Assembly: GCF_004321985.1 (NCBI RefSeq)
Contig: NZ_SCQN01000011.1
Location: forward strand, 62,001 to 126,000
Direction: 5' to 3'
DNA length: 64,000 bases
Source of the DNA: Castellaniella sp.
GTDB lineage: Bacteria > Pseudomonadota > Gammaproteobacteria > Burkholderiales > Burkholderiaceae_B
A program made the translations under genes and the position numbers. The notes beneath the pieces were generated by a model. It worked only from the letters and a program-made list of their open reading frames with translations. It was not told the origin of the DNA and made no database searches. Shown here piece after piece: positions 35,882 through 43,881 of the stretch (the stretch's first letter is position 1; the number at the start of each line of letters is the position of its first letter).

Positions 35882-36460
35882 ATGATGACGCGGCAGACTG
35901 CAACTTCGAAACAGACTCAACGATTGATCAAGAAGTACCCAAACCGGCGGCTTTATGATACCCAGTCCAGCGCCTACATCACGCTGGCGGATATCAAGAG
36001 ACTGGTGTTGGACAATGCGAACTTTCAGGTCGTCGACGCCAAAAGCGGCGACGATCTGACCCGCAGCATTCTGCTGCAGATCATTCTCGAGGAAGAAACC
36101 GGCGGAGTGCCGATGTTCTCGGCCAATGCGCTGGCGCAGATCATCCGCTTCTACGGCCATGCCATGCAGGGGGTGATGGGCACGTTCCTGGAAAAGAACA
36201 TCCAGGTCCTCATGGACATCCAGGATCGGATGTCCGAGCAATCCCATGGGCTGTATAAGCAGCATTTCGGCCCTGAGGCCTGGGCGCAACTCATGAACGT
36301 GCAGACCCCGGCGCTGCAGAACATGATGAACAGCTACATTGAACAGAGCCGTAATCTGTTCGTGCAGATGCAGGATCAGATGCAGGATCAGACCCGCAAC
36401 ATGTTTGCCGGTTTCCCGTTTCCCGGCCAAGCGCCGGAAGACACGAAAAAGAAAAAATGA
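35882..36460 (+). CDS. phaR: Polyhydroxyalkanoate synthesis repressor PhaR
   Basis: 192-aa DNA- and PHA-binding repressor controlling phasin and synthesis genes. The N-terminal PHB/PHA accumulation regulator domain is unmistakable: LIKKYPNRRLYDTQSSAYITL, followed by DIKRLV and VVDAKSGDDLTRSILLQIILEEE. The middle (FYGHAMQGVMGTFLEKNIQVLMDIQDRM) is helical. The C-terminus is Gln/Met-rich and ends in a KKKK run. Its first ATG adjoins the phaB stop with no good ribosome site of its own, which suggests translational coupling; a second ATG lies 3 bp downstream. Confidence 0.93.
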   Translation: MMTRQTATSKQTQRLIKKYPNRRLYDTQSSAYITLADIKRLVLDNANFQVVDAKSGDDLTRSILLQIILEEETGGVPMFSANALAQIIRFYGHAMQGVMGTFLEKNIQVLMDIQDRMSEQSHGLYKQHFGPEAWAQLMNVQTPALQNMMNSYIEQSRNLFVQMQDQMQDQTRNMFAGFPFPGQAPEDTKKKK

Positions 36461-36464
36461 GGTT

Positions 36465-36499
36465 GTCTGGTGCGCTGCCGTCGAGGCAGTTCACCAGAC
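36465..36499 (+). other. Strong stem-loop after phaR
   Basis: Outer arms GTCTGGTG / CACCAGAC (8 bp) and inner arms CTGCC / GGCAG (5 bp) with loop GTCGA form one long hairpin starting 5 bp after the phaR stop. There is no T-run after it. It may be an mRNA 3'-end stabiliser or a non-canonical terminator. Confidence 0.5.
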
Positions 36500-36573
36500 C
36501 TTCCACGCAGCGAAAAATGTAGTGGCAAGGCAACTTGCTGCCTGCTGGGCACCCGGACCGAATCGAGACGGTG

Positions 36574-36598
36574 TATATTAACGCGAATCATTCTTCTT
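36574..36598 (+). promoter_or_regulatory. ftr promoter -10 with possible Fur box
   Basis: TATATT (36574-36579) is a possible -10 box. It is followed at once by 36580-36598, with core GAATCATTC. I count about 12 of 19 matches to the Fur consensus, with the AATCATT core intact. Position and gene function both suit iron-responsive repression by Fur. No clear -35 is visible. Confidence 0.45.
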
Positions 36599-36617
36599 AC
36601 TGATCGGGAGATCGTTC

Positions 36618-37154
36618 ATGATTCGCACGCTGCTCGTTGCGCTGGCTGGTGCCGGCTTGGCTTCTTCCGCCTTCGCGGCGGAATATCCCATTGGCCAGCC
36701 AAAAGAGCTTCATGGTCTGGAAGTCGGAGCTGTGTATCTCCAGCCCGTCGAGATGGAGCCAGCCGGCATGATGCGTGTCGCCAAGGACAGCGATATCCAT
36801 CTTGAAGCCGACATCCATGCGACCGCTGATAACAAGAACGGTCTGCCCGAGGGCGCTTGGGCGCCCTACCTGAATGTCCAGTACGTCTTGCAGAAGAAGG
36901 GCAGCAGCAAAGTCCTGAAGGGCGATCTCATGCCCATGGTGGCCGACGATGGGCCGCATTATGGTGATAACGTCAAGCTCGATGGCCCGGGCAAGTACGA
37001 AGTCACGTTCACGATTGGTTCACCCGAAACGGTGCCGAACAATCATTTCGGCCGTCATGTGGATAAAGAAACGGGAGTGGCTCCCTGGTTCAAGCCGTTC
37101 GAGGTGAAGTACGAATTCGTCTACGCCGGCACCGGCAAAAAAGGCGGGTACTAA
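36618..37154 (+). CDS. ftrA: Periplasmic iron-uptake protein of the P19 family (FtrA)
   Basis: 178-aa periplasmic protein with a signal peptide (MIRTLLVALAGAGLASSAFA-AEYP). P19 proteins bind copper and iron and feed an FTR1-type permease. GLEVGAVYLQPVEMEP and the Met/His-rich ligand segments (PAGMMRV, DIHLEADIHA, HFGRHVD) fit. In Bordetella the equivalent FtrABCD system takes up ferrous iron at acidic pH. It is first of four co-directional genes, 1 bp before ftrB, and is preceded by a likely Fur site. Confidence 0.9.
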   Translation: MIRTLLVALAGAGLASSAFAAEYPIGQPKELHGLEVGAVYLQPVEMEPAGMMRVAKDSDIHLEADIHATADNKNGLPEGAWAPYLNVQYVLQKKGSSKVLKGDLMPMVADDGPHYGDNVKLDGPGKYEVTFTIGSPETVPNNHFGRHVDKETGVAPWFKPFEVKYEFVYAGTGKKGGY

Positions 37155-37155
37155 G

Positions 37156-37497
37156 ATGCGTACCTGGCTGAGTGTGTTATGCCTGCTTCTGGCGGGTTGG
37201 CTGGCGCCGTGGTCCGTAGCTCGTGCGGATACGCCGACCTATACGCTGACCTTCAAGGCTGATGGGACGTTCGAGCCCACGCGTCTGGAGGTGCCCGCTG
37301 GCCGCGTCAAGATCGTGCTGGTCAACAAGAGCGCGGAGGCCGTGGAGTTCGAGAGCCTGCCGCTACGCAAGGAAAAAGTCCTGGGCCCGGGGGTGACCTC
37401 GTTCCTGGTGCTGTCGTTGTCAAGACCGGGTGAATACCCGTTCTTCAATGATTTTCATCCCGAGGCAAAGGGCACGCTGGTCGTGCTCCCCAAGTAA
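37156..37497 (+). CDS. ftrB: Cupredoxin-like periplasmic protein (FtrB)
   Basis: 113 aa with a signal peptide (LSVLCLLLAGWLAPWSVARA) and a small cupredoxin-like beta-sandwich (LTFKADGTFEPTRLEVPAGRVKIVLVNKS, EYPFFNDFH). In the Ftr model this component oxidises ferrous iron with copper so that the permease can move it. His/Met ligands are sparse; FNDFHPEA gives one His. It is packed between ftrA and ftrC. Confidence 0.85.
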   Translation: MRTWLSVLCLLLAGWLAPWSVARADTPTYTLTFKADGTFEPTRLEVPAGRVKIVLVNKSAEAVEFESLPLRKEKVLGPGVTSFLVLSLSRPGEYPFFNDFHPEAKGTLVVLPK

Positions 37498-37533
37498 TTC
37501 TGCAGGCCCTCCCGCCTGTTTATCGAGCGTTCC

Positions 37534-38391
37534 ATGGATCAAGTCGCCTTCATCGTCTGGCGTGAAAGTATTGAGGCCCTGCTGGTGGTCGGCATTCTGT
37601 ATGCGTGGCTGCGGGCGTCTCCTGACGGTCGGCGCGGCTTGCCGTGGCTGTGGGGTGGTGTGGGGGCAGGCCTGTTGCTCGCCGGCGCGTTGGCGCTGGT
37701 CCTGCTGGGGGTGGCTTCCTGGCTGAGCGACACGGGCCAGGAATGGTTCCAGTCCCTGATGGCGCTGGCGGCCTGCGCGCTGGTGGTCCAGATGGTCGTC
37801 TGGATGCGCCAGCACGGCCGAGGGCTGAAACGGGAGCTGGAGTCTGGCGCGTCCCAGCAGATCCATCAGGAGCACTGGTGGGGATTGCTCGTGCTGGTCA
37901 TGATTGCCGTTGCGCGCGAGGGCAGCGAAACCGTCGTATTTTTGTATGGCACCGTGCTTTCCTCGAAGGATGCGGGAGACGTCGCGGCCATGGTGCTGGC
38001 GGGATTGGGAGGGTTCGCCGTGGCCCTGCTGACTTTCTGGCTGCTGCAGTTGGGCGGGCGCATCATCACCTGGCGTCGGTTCTTCCGCGTTACAGAGGTG
38101 CTGCTGCTGTTGCTGGCGAGCTCTCTGCTGGTGTCGGCCACCGACCGCCTGATCTCCCTGGGTGTGCTGCCGGCCCTGATGGACCCCGTCTGGGATAGCT
38201 CATGGCTGCTGGATACCGAGCGGGGCCTGGGCAGGATCCTGGCGGATTTCGCAGGCTATCGGGCGGCTCCTGCACTGTCCCAATTACTGATCTGGCTGGC
38301 GTACTGGGTGGTTGTCGTCTGGTTGCTGCGTCGCTCCTCGGGCGTCATGACCTCGGTGCCTGCAGGCTGCAATCGCCCGTCGGCGGCGTGA
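37534..38391 (+). CDS. ftrC: FTR1-family iron permease (FtrC)
   Basis: 285-aa inner-membrane permease with seven hydrophobic segments. Both REXXE iron-binding motifs of the FTR1/EfeU family are intact: RESIE at residues 10-14 and REGSE about residue 130. It starts 36 bp after ftrB. A C-terminal helix (LLIWLAYWVVVVWLL) precedes a short cytoplasmic tail. Iron transported through it would come from the P19/cupredoxin partners encoded just upstream. Confidence 0.92.
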   Translation: MDQVAFIVWRESIEALLVVGILYAWLRASPDGRRGLPWLWGGVGAGLLLAGALALVLLGVASWLSDTGQEWFQSLMALAACALVVQMVVWMRQHGRGLKRELESGASQQIHQEHWWGLLVLVMIAVAREGSETVVFLYGTVLSSKDAGDVAAMVLAGLGGFAVALLTFWLLQLGGRIITWRRFFRVTEVLLLLLASSLLVSATDRLISLGVLPALMDPVWDSSWLLDTERGLGRILADFAGYRAAPALSQLLIWLAYWVVVVWLLRRSSGVMTSVPAGCNRPSAA

Positions 38392-38433
38392 TGTGCGGGA
38401 TTGCATGATCGCGGGTCGCGAACGATTGGAAGC

Positions 38434-39852
38434 ATGATGGCCACCACTTCGTTTCGGACGCGGGTCGCACTGGCCGGAGATTTTTTACGCGACCATCAGC
38501 GGGCGATCCGGCACATGCAGTGGGTTATCGTCGCGGTGTATGGCGCGCTCCTTGTGATTCCGGTGACCATGCCGTTGCCCGACCGTACGGCGTCGGTATT
38601 CAACAACCTGACCATCGCGGCGCAGTTCGCCTTCTGGGGAATCTGGTGGCCGTTCGTGCTGATATCGATTCCGCTGTTCGGCCGCGCGTGGTGCGGGCTG
38701 TTCTGCCCCGAGGGCGCGTTGACCGAGTGGGCCAGCCGCCACGGACGAGGCGGTGCCATTCCACGCTGGATGCGTTGGGGCGGCTGGCCGTTCGTAGCCT
38801 TCAGCCTGACCACGGTTTACGGGCAGTTGGTCAGCGTCTATCAGTATCCATGGGCCGTGGCTGCGGTGCTGGGCGGCTCGACGGTGGCGGCCATGATCAT
38901 CGGATGGCTGTATGGCAAGAACAAACGCGTCTGGTGCAAGTATCTGTGTCCAGTCAACGGGGTTTTCAATCTGCTCGCCAAATTGTCTCCCTGGTATTAC
39001 CGCGTCGATGCCCAGGCTTGGCGCGCGCCCGTACGGCGCACGGAATCCATCAACTGTGCGCCGCTGCTGCCGCTTCGCAACATGCAGGGAGCTGCCGAAT
39101 GCCACATGTGCGGGCGGTGCAGTGACTATCGCGGTGCGATTGCGCTCACGCCCCGTTCGCCCGAAGTCGAGATCGTTCATATTTCAGGCGGTAATGGCTG
39201 GCAGACGGCGCTCGTTGTCTTTGGCCTGATGGGGCTTGCCGTGGGTGCGTTCCTGTGGAGCGCCAGCCCTTGGTATGTGACCGTCAAGCAGGCCATCGCC
39301 ACCTGGCTCGTCAACCGTGACGTCTACTGGCCACTGGCCGATAACGCCCCCTGGTTCATCCTGACGCATTATCCTCAGGTCAACGACAGCTTCAGCTGGC
39401 TGGACGGAGCGGTGATCCTGATGTTCATCGCGGCGGCTGCGGCCATTGTCGGTGGTGCGATCTTCGCCGGACTGTGGCTGGCGGACAGGGTATTGCCGGC
39501 TTTGGTGAGGCCGGGGGTGCGCGATGCGGACGGCAGCCTGCTGCGCAGCTCGCTGGAGGGGGTCCACAAGCTTGCCCAGGGACTGATTCCGGCCGCTGGT
39601 ACTGGAGTGTTTCTGGGGCTGTCGGCCACCACCCTGACCCTGCTGCAGCACGAAGGCGTTCCGACGGGCTGGGCCAACCCGGTACGGTTCACGTTGCTGA
39701 CGCTTGCGCTGGCCTGGAGCCTGCGGTTCCAGTGGCGGCTGGCGGGACTGCGCACCCCCAGCGCGTGGCGCCGTTCGATGGCGGTGGCATTCGTCGCTGT
39801 CGGGATGGTGCCCTTCGTCTGGTCCTGGGTGCTGTTTTTCGTCAGGTGGTAG
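38434..39852 (+). CDS. ftrD: Polyferredoxin-like membrane protein (FtrD)
   Basis: NapH/CcoG-like membrane iron-sulfur protein, 472 aa from ATG 38434; the track's TTG at 38401 lies closer to ftrC and lacks a ribosome site. Cysteine motifs are WCGLFCPEGAL, CKYLCPVNGVF and CHMCGRCSDY, set among about eight hydrophobic segments. In the Ftr system it is thought to return electrons taken from iron oxidation to the cell. Its 3' end overlaps the sensor kinase gene, coming the other way, by 11 bp. Confidence 0.88.
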   Translation: MMATTSFRTRVALAGDFLRDHQRAIRHMQWVIVAVYGALLVIPVTMPLPDRTASVFNNLTIAAQFAFWGIWWPFVLISIPLFGRAWCGLFCPEGALTEWASRHGRGGAIPRWMRWGGWPFVAFSLTTVYGQLVSVYQYPWAVAAVLGGSTVAAMIIGWLYGKNKRVWCKYLCPVNGVFNLLAKLSPWYYRVDAQAWRAPVRRTESINCAPLLPLRNMQGAAECHMCGRCSDYRGAIALTPRSPEVEIVHISGGNGWQTALVVFGLMGLAVGAFLWSASPWYVTVKQAIATWLVNRDVYWPLADNAPWFILTHYPQVNDSFSWLDGAVILMFIAAAAAIVGGAIFAGLWLADRVLPALVRPGVRDADGSLLRSSLEGVHKLAQGLIPAAGTGVFLGLSATTLTLLQHEGVPTGWANPVRFTLLTLALAWSLRFQWRLAGLRTPSAWRRSMAVAFVAVGMVPFVWSWVLFFVRW

Positions 39853-41230
39853 TGTCGAAATCCACCTGGACGCGGAGCCCGGTTCCGTTGCGGGCGCCAT
39901 GCAGGCTGACCCGTCCGCCACAGGCCAGCGCAGCCTCGCGCACGATGGCCAGCCCCAGTCCGGTGCCTCCCGGGACTTGAGTATTGCCGCGGTTGAAGCG
40001 CTCGAATACGCGGCTGCGCAGCTCGGGTGGAATTCCGGGGCCCGTATCTTCGACTTCCAGCGTGACGCCTTGCGCATCCTGCCGTGTCAGTGAAACGGTC
40101 GCGGTGCCGCCCGGCGGCGTGTAGCGGATCGCATTGTCCAGCAGATTGAACAGCACGGCCCGTAGGGCCGGCCGGTGCGCGAGCAGCGTCAATCCTGTAT
40201 CCGATGCGCCCATGCCCAGTTCGATATTGTGTCCGGCCGCCAGGGGCGCCAGCGATTCCATGACCTCGTGCACCAAGGGGTCCAGGGCGACTGGCGTGCG
40301 TGCGTTGGGGTTGGCCTTCATGTTCTCGGCCTGCGACAGGCTGAGCAGCTGGTTCACCAGTTGCGTGATGTGTTGTCGGCTCTGCCCCAGTGCAGCCATG
40401 GCGCGTTGCAATTCAGGGGTATCGGCCAGGCCAGAGGCGTAATGCAGCTGGGTGCTCAGCAGCGCCATGGGGGTGCGCAACTGGTGCGCGGCGTCCTCGA
40501 TGAAGCGGCGCCGGGAGTCGATCTGGCGCTGCAGTCGCGCCGCATACTGATTGATGGTATCCACTACCGGACGCAGTTCCTGGGGCAGGTCGTTTAGTTG
40601 AATGGGCTGCAAATCGGAGTGCTCTCTGCTCCAGATGGCGTTGCGCAACGCGGCCAGCGGCCGCAGTTCGTGGCGCAGCCCCAGCAGCATCAGGATCATG
40701 ACCAGGATCAGAATGCCGCCCTCGCGCAGCGCGTTCGGCCACCAGTGAGACCGGGCGTCGGCCGCGAGCTCCAACCCCGTCTGGCCGACCAGGATTTCCA
40801 CCTGGGAGGACTGTCCCGAGTCGAACAGGCTGCGGGTCGTGCTGAAGAGGCGGATCTTCTGGCCATGGTATGTGGCGTTCTGGCCGGTCTGGCGCACTGT
40901 GGGGGCCGGTGAGGTGACCCGGCTCGTGGCCAGGTCGGGCCAGCCAGCGAGCAGGCGGCCATCCTCTGTCTGGATCGAGAAATAGGCCTGGTCGTGGTAG
41001 GGCGACGCCAGCAGTTCCAGCGCCACCGGCGGCATGGAGACTTCGAGCTGGTGGTTGTCGTCCCACTGGATGTGGGTCGCGATGACCTCGGCCGACATCC
41101 AGAGCCGGTGGTCCTGGCGCACCTGGGCATTTTGCAGGCTGTTCAGGTAGGTGAACCACATACTGGAGGACAGTGCGATCGCCAGGGGCAGCAGCACCCA
41201 CAGCGACAGCCGGGCGCGCAGGCTGTTCAT
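39842..41230 (-). CDS. Sensor histidine kinase, TctE/QseC-like
   Basis: 462-aa membrane kinase: first helix about 9-29, a periplasmic sensor to about 165, second helix about 168-187, then a short linker and dimerisation helix. The phospho-acceptor His is at about 249 in AAHQLRTPMALL. The ATPase domain shows NLLDNAIRYTPPGG, EDTGPGIP and GGTGLGLAIV. The real start is ATG 41230, which overlaps the regulator's stop as ATGA; the longer track ORF only borrows an out-of-frame part of the regulator. The signal it senses is not evident. Neighbours are iron uptake (ftr) and an NMT1-type ABC importer. Confidence 0.9.
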   Translation of the reverse strand: MNSLRARLSLWVLLPLAIALSSSMWFTYLNSLQNAQVRQDHRLWMSAEVIATHIQWDDNHQLEVSMPPVALELLASPYHDQAYFSIQTEDGRLLAGWPDLATSRVTSPAPTVRQTGQNATYHGQKIRLFSTTRSLFDSGQSSQVEILVGQTGLELAADARSHWWPNALREGGILILVMILMLLGLRHELRPLAALRNAIWSREHSDLQPIQLNDLPQELRPVVDTINQYAARLQRQIDSRRRFIEDAAHQLRTPMALLSTQLHYASGLADTPELQRAMAALGQSRQHITQLVNQLLSLSQAENMKANPNARTPVALDPLVHEVMESLAPLAAGHNIELGMGASDTGLTLLAHRPALRAVLFNLLDNAIRYTPPGGTATVSLTRQDAQGVTLEVEDTGPGIPPELRSRVFERFNRGNTQVPGGTGLGLAIVREAALACGGRVSLHGARNGTGLRVQVDFDTTT

Positions 41231-41901
41231 GTCTGCTCGCGCCGGGTCAGCAGATAGCCCAGGCCGCGCAATGTGACGATGGCCGTCTGTGACGCGCTCA
41301 GCTTGCGGCGCAGCCGATGTACGTAGATTTCGAGCGCATCGTCGCTGGCCTCGGCGTCGTGGCCGAAGACGCTTTGCATCAGGCTGGCCTTGCTCAGGGT
41401 ATGTCCCTGGTTCATCAGCAGGGCCTCGAGCAGGCTGTGCTCGCGCGGCGGCAGTGGCAGCGGCTCCCCCACCAGGACGAACTGCCGCGTATTGGTGTCG
41501 TAGGTCAGATCCGCACAGGTGATGGCCGGAGTCGCGCTGCCGCTGCGACGCCGGATCAGCGCCTTGATGCGGGCGACGAGTTCGCGGATCTCGAAAGGCT
41601 TGACCATGTAGTCGTCGGCGCCGGTTTCCAGGCACTCAACCTTCATGTCCAGCGAGTCGCTGGCGGTGGTCACCATTACCGGTGTCTGGTCCTGGCGCCG
41701 GCGCAGACGGCGCAGGACGCTCTGTCCGCTGGCGTGCGGCAGCTTCAGATCCAGCAGCACGGCGTCGTACTGTCCGCTGGACAACAGCGTGTTGGCGGCT
41801 TCGGCGTCGTGAACGCGGTCCAGGGCGAAGCCTTCCTTTTGCAGGATGGTGCCCAGCCACGCGGACAGCTCCACGTTGTCTTCCACAAGCAGCAGTCTCA
41901 T
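41227..41901 (-). CDS. OmpR/PhoB-family response regulator, TctD-like
   Basis: 224 aa with a receiver domain (MRLLLVEDNVELS, phospho-Asp at D51 in LLDLKLP, switch Lys in YMVKPFE). A winged-helix DNA-binding domain follows, marked by LPLPPREHSLLEALL and DDALEIYVHRLRRKL. It is translated just before its kinase with a 4-bp overlap. It is divergent from the binding-protein gene at 42052 over 150 bp, the commonest layout for a regulator controlling its neighbour, so that ABC importer is a likely target. This is inference only. Confidence 0.9.
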   Translation of the reverse strand: MRLLLVEDNVELSAWLGTILQKEGFALDRVHDAEAANTLLSSGQYDAVLLDLKLPHASGQSVLRRLRRRQDQTPVMVTTASDSLDMKVECLETGADDYMVKPFEIRELVARIKALIRRRSGSATPAITCADLTYDTNTRQFVLVGEPLPLPPREHSLLEALLMNQGHTLSKASLMQSVFGHDAEASDDALEIYVHRLRRKLSASQTAIVTLRGLGYLLTRREQT

Positions 41902-42051
41902 GCCCCGCACGTTAGCAAGCGGATGCCGCACTTCGCAATTGCCGTGCCGGGGGGCTAGGGTTATTCCGTAGGTTTTTGCGCATGCAGCGAAAGCCGGATG
42001 AAAGTCTGGTGGCCCTAGCATGGAGCCGTTGTGGTGAACCTGGAGACTTTG

Positions 42052-43065
42052 ATGAGCATGATTTCCCACGTTTTGAAAATGAGCGCCGTTGCTGCTGCAT
42101 TGGTCACATGTTCCTTGGGTACCGCCCAGGCCAAGGACGATTCGATCACCCTGATGGTGGGTGGGATCAGCAAGATTGTCTATCTGCCTGCCAAGCTGAC
42201 GGAGAATCTGGGCTACTTCAAGGAGGAAGGTCTGGACGTGAAGCTGCTGTCCGAGCCCGCCGGTGTGAACGCTGAAAACGAAATGCTGGCTGGCGCGGTG
42301 CAGGGCGTGGTCGGTTTCTATGATCACTCCATCGACTTGCAGTCCAAAGGCAAGAACGTGGAATCGGTGGTGCAGTTCGCCCAGGTGCCGGGCGAGGTGG
42401 AAATCGTCTCGACCAAGGCGTCCGAAACGATCAAGGGCGCCGCCGACTTCAAGGGCAAGACGCTGGGCGTTACGGGGCTGGGTTCCTCGACAGACTTTCT
42501 GACGCAGTACATGGCTTTCAAGGCCGGGTTGAAGCACGGTGACTACACCATTCTGCCCGTGGGCGGCGGCAATACCTTCATTGCTTCGATCCAGAACAAC
42601 CGGATAGACGCCGGCATGACGACCGACCCGGCGGCCACCCAACTGGTGGCCGGTGGCAAGGGTAAGGTTCTGGTCGACATGCGTCATCCCGAGCCCACCG
42701 CCAAGGTACTGGGCGGCCTGTACCCCGCGGCCAGCCTGTACATGCCGAATGCCTGGGTGGAAAGCCATCATGAAGAAGTGCAGAAACTGGTCAATGCATT
42801 CGTGAAGACCATGAAGTACATGCACACGCACAGCGCGGAGCAGATCGCGGACCAGATGCCCAAGGACTACTACGGCGGTGACAAGGCTCTGTACGTGAAG
42901 GCACTGGAAGCGTCTCTGCCGTCCTTTACGACCGATGGCCGCATGCCCAAGGGTGGGCCGGAAACGGTGCTGCAGGTTTTGTCCACCTTCAAGCCGCAGG
43001 TCAAGGCTGCACACATCGATCTGTCCAAGACCTACACCACGGCGTTCGTGGATGCAGCCAAGTAG
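42052..43065 (+). CDS. ABC transporter binding protein, NMT1/SsuA/TauA type
   Basis: 337-aa periplasmic receptor. The start is ATG 42052, with GGAG 6 nt upstream; the track start is a GTG 21 bp earlier. Signal peptide: SHVLKMSAVAAALVTCSLGTAQA-KDD. The mature part reads ITLMVGGISKIVYLPAKLTENLGYFKEEGLDV, GVVGFYDHSIDLQSKGK and KGKTLGVTGLGSSTD. Family members bind sulfonates, nitrate, taurine, pyrimidine thiamin precursors or aromatic acids. The ligand cannot be told from sequence. An ATPase and permease gene follow within 16 bp each. Confidence 0.85.
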   Translation: MSMISHVLKMSAVAAALVTCSLGTAQAKDDSITLMVGGISKIVYLPAKLTENLGYFKEEGLDVKLLSEPAGVNAENEMLAGAVQGVVGFYDHSIDLQSKGKNVESVVQFAQVPGEVEIVSTKASETIKGAADFKGKTLGVTGLGSSTDFLTQYMAFKAGLKHGDYTILPVGGGNTFIASIQNNRIDAGMTTDPAATQLVAGGKGKVLVDMRHPEPTAKVLGGLYPAASLYMPNAWVESHHEEVQKLVNAFVKTMKYMHTHSAEQIADQMPKDYYGGDKALYVKALEASLPSFTTDGRMPKGGPETVLQVLSTFKPQVKAAHIDLSKTYTTAFVDAAK

Positions 43066-43075
43066 TGGGTGGGTC

Positions 43076-43867
43076 ATGGCAGACGATTCCGCAATACCAG
43101 CCATCGAGTTGGATCATGTCAGTTGCCGCTTCATTTCGGCGGACGGCAAGGCCACGCTCGCGCTGCAGGATTTCAGCATGACGGTCGAGCGCGGCCAGTT
43201 CTGTGCCGTGGTCGGGCCCACGGGCTGCGGGAAATCCACGACCTTGAGCCTGATCACGGGGTTGCTCAAGCCTACGACCGGCCGCGTACGGGTCATGGGG
43301 CAGCCGATCGATGGGATTGACCCGCGCATCGGCTTCGTGTTCCAGAGCGATGCCATCTTCCCGTGGCGCAACGTGATCGACAACGTGTCGGCCGGGCCGC
43401 TGTTCCGGGGCCAGAAACCGGCCCACGCCCGTGAAATGGCCCAGGCCTGGCTGCAGCGGGTGGGGCTCGCCGGCTTTGAGCAGCATTACTCGCATCAGCT
43501 CTCCGGCGGCATGCGCAAACGCGTGTCGCTGGCCCAGACCTTCGTCAACAGCCCGGAAATTCTGCTCATGGACGAGCCGTTCAGCGCTCTGGACATGCAG
43601 ACCCGGACGGTGATGCAGGACGAGCTGTTGCAGCTCTGGGCCGAAAGCGGCAGTTCGGTCGTGTTTGTCACGCATGACCTGGAAGAGGCGATTGCACTGG
43701 CGGACAAGGTGATTGTCCTGACGTCTCGCCCGGCCACGATCAAGAAGGTCTATGACATCGAGCTGCCGCGTCCTCGGGTGATGCCGGCTGTGCGCTACGA
43801 GGACAAGTTCATCGCCTACGCGCGTTCGATCTGGGATGATCTGCGCGCTGAAGTGAAGATGGGTTGA
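43076..43867 (+). CDS. ABC transporter ATP-binding protein, SsuB/TauB type
   Basis: 263-aa ATPase with Walker A GPTGCGKSTT, Q-loop GFVFQSDAIFPWRNV, signature LSGGMRKRV, Walker B ILLMDEPFSALD and switch VTHDLEEAIALAD. These are the usual forms in the nitrate/sulfonate/taurine group. It starts at ATG 43076, 10 bp after the binding-protein gene. It energises the importer formed with the genes on either side. Confidence 0.9.
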   Translation: MADDSAIPAIELDHVSCRFISADGKATLALQDFSMTVERGQFCAVVGPTGCGKSTTLSLITGLLKPTTGRVRVMGQPIDGIDPRIGFVFQSDAIFPWRNVIDNVSAGPLFRGQKPAHAREMAQAWLQRVGLAGFEQHYSHQLSGGMRKRVSLAQTFVNSPEILLMDEPFSALDMQTRTVMQDELLQLWAESGSSVVFVTHDLEEAIALADKVIVLTSRPATIKKVYDIELPRPRVMPAVRYEDKFIAYARSIWDDLRAEVKMG

Positions 43868-43881
43868 AGGGAAGGGACGTC

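Noticed and set aside
34520-36430. 636-codon minus-strand frame opposite phaC/phaB/phaR
   Set aside because: Crosses three real genes, resembles no family and has no ribosome site.
39842-41635. 597-codon form of the sensor kinase
   Set aside because: The extra N-terminus is out-of-frame regulator sequence; the kinase starts at 41230 with an ATGA overlap.
41954-42019. GCTAGGG ... CCCTAGC inverted repeat between the response regulator and the ABC importer
   Set aside because: Only 7-bp arms 52 bp apart; too weak and too widely spaced to call an operator without conservation data.
41227-43104. 625-codon minus-strand frame joined to the response regulator
   Set aside because: Only the last 224 residues are a protein family; the upstream part is antisense to the ABC binding-protein gene. 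The ATG at 41901 is the true start.
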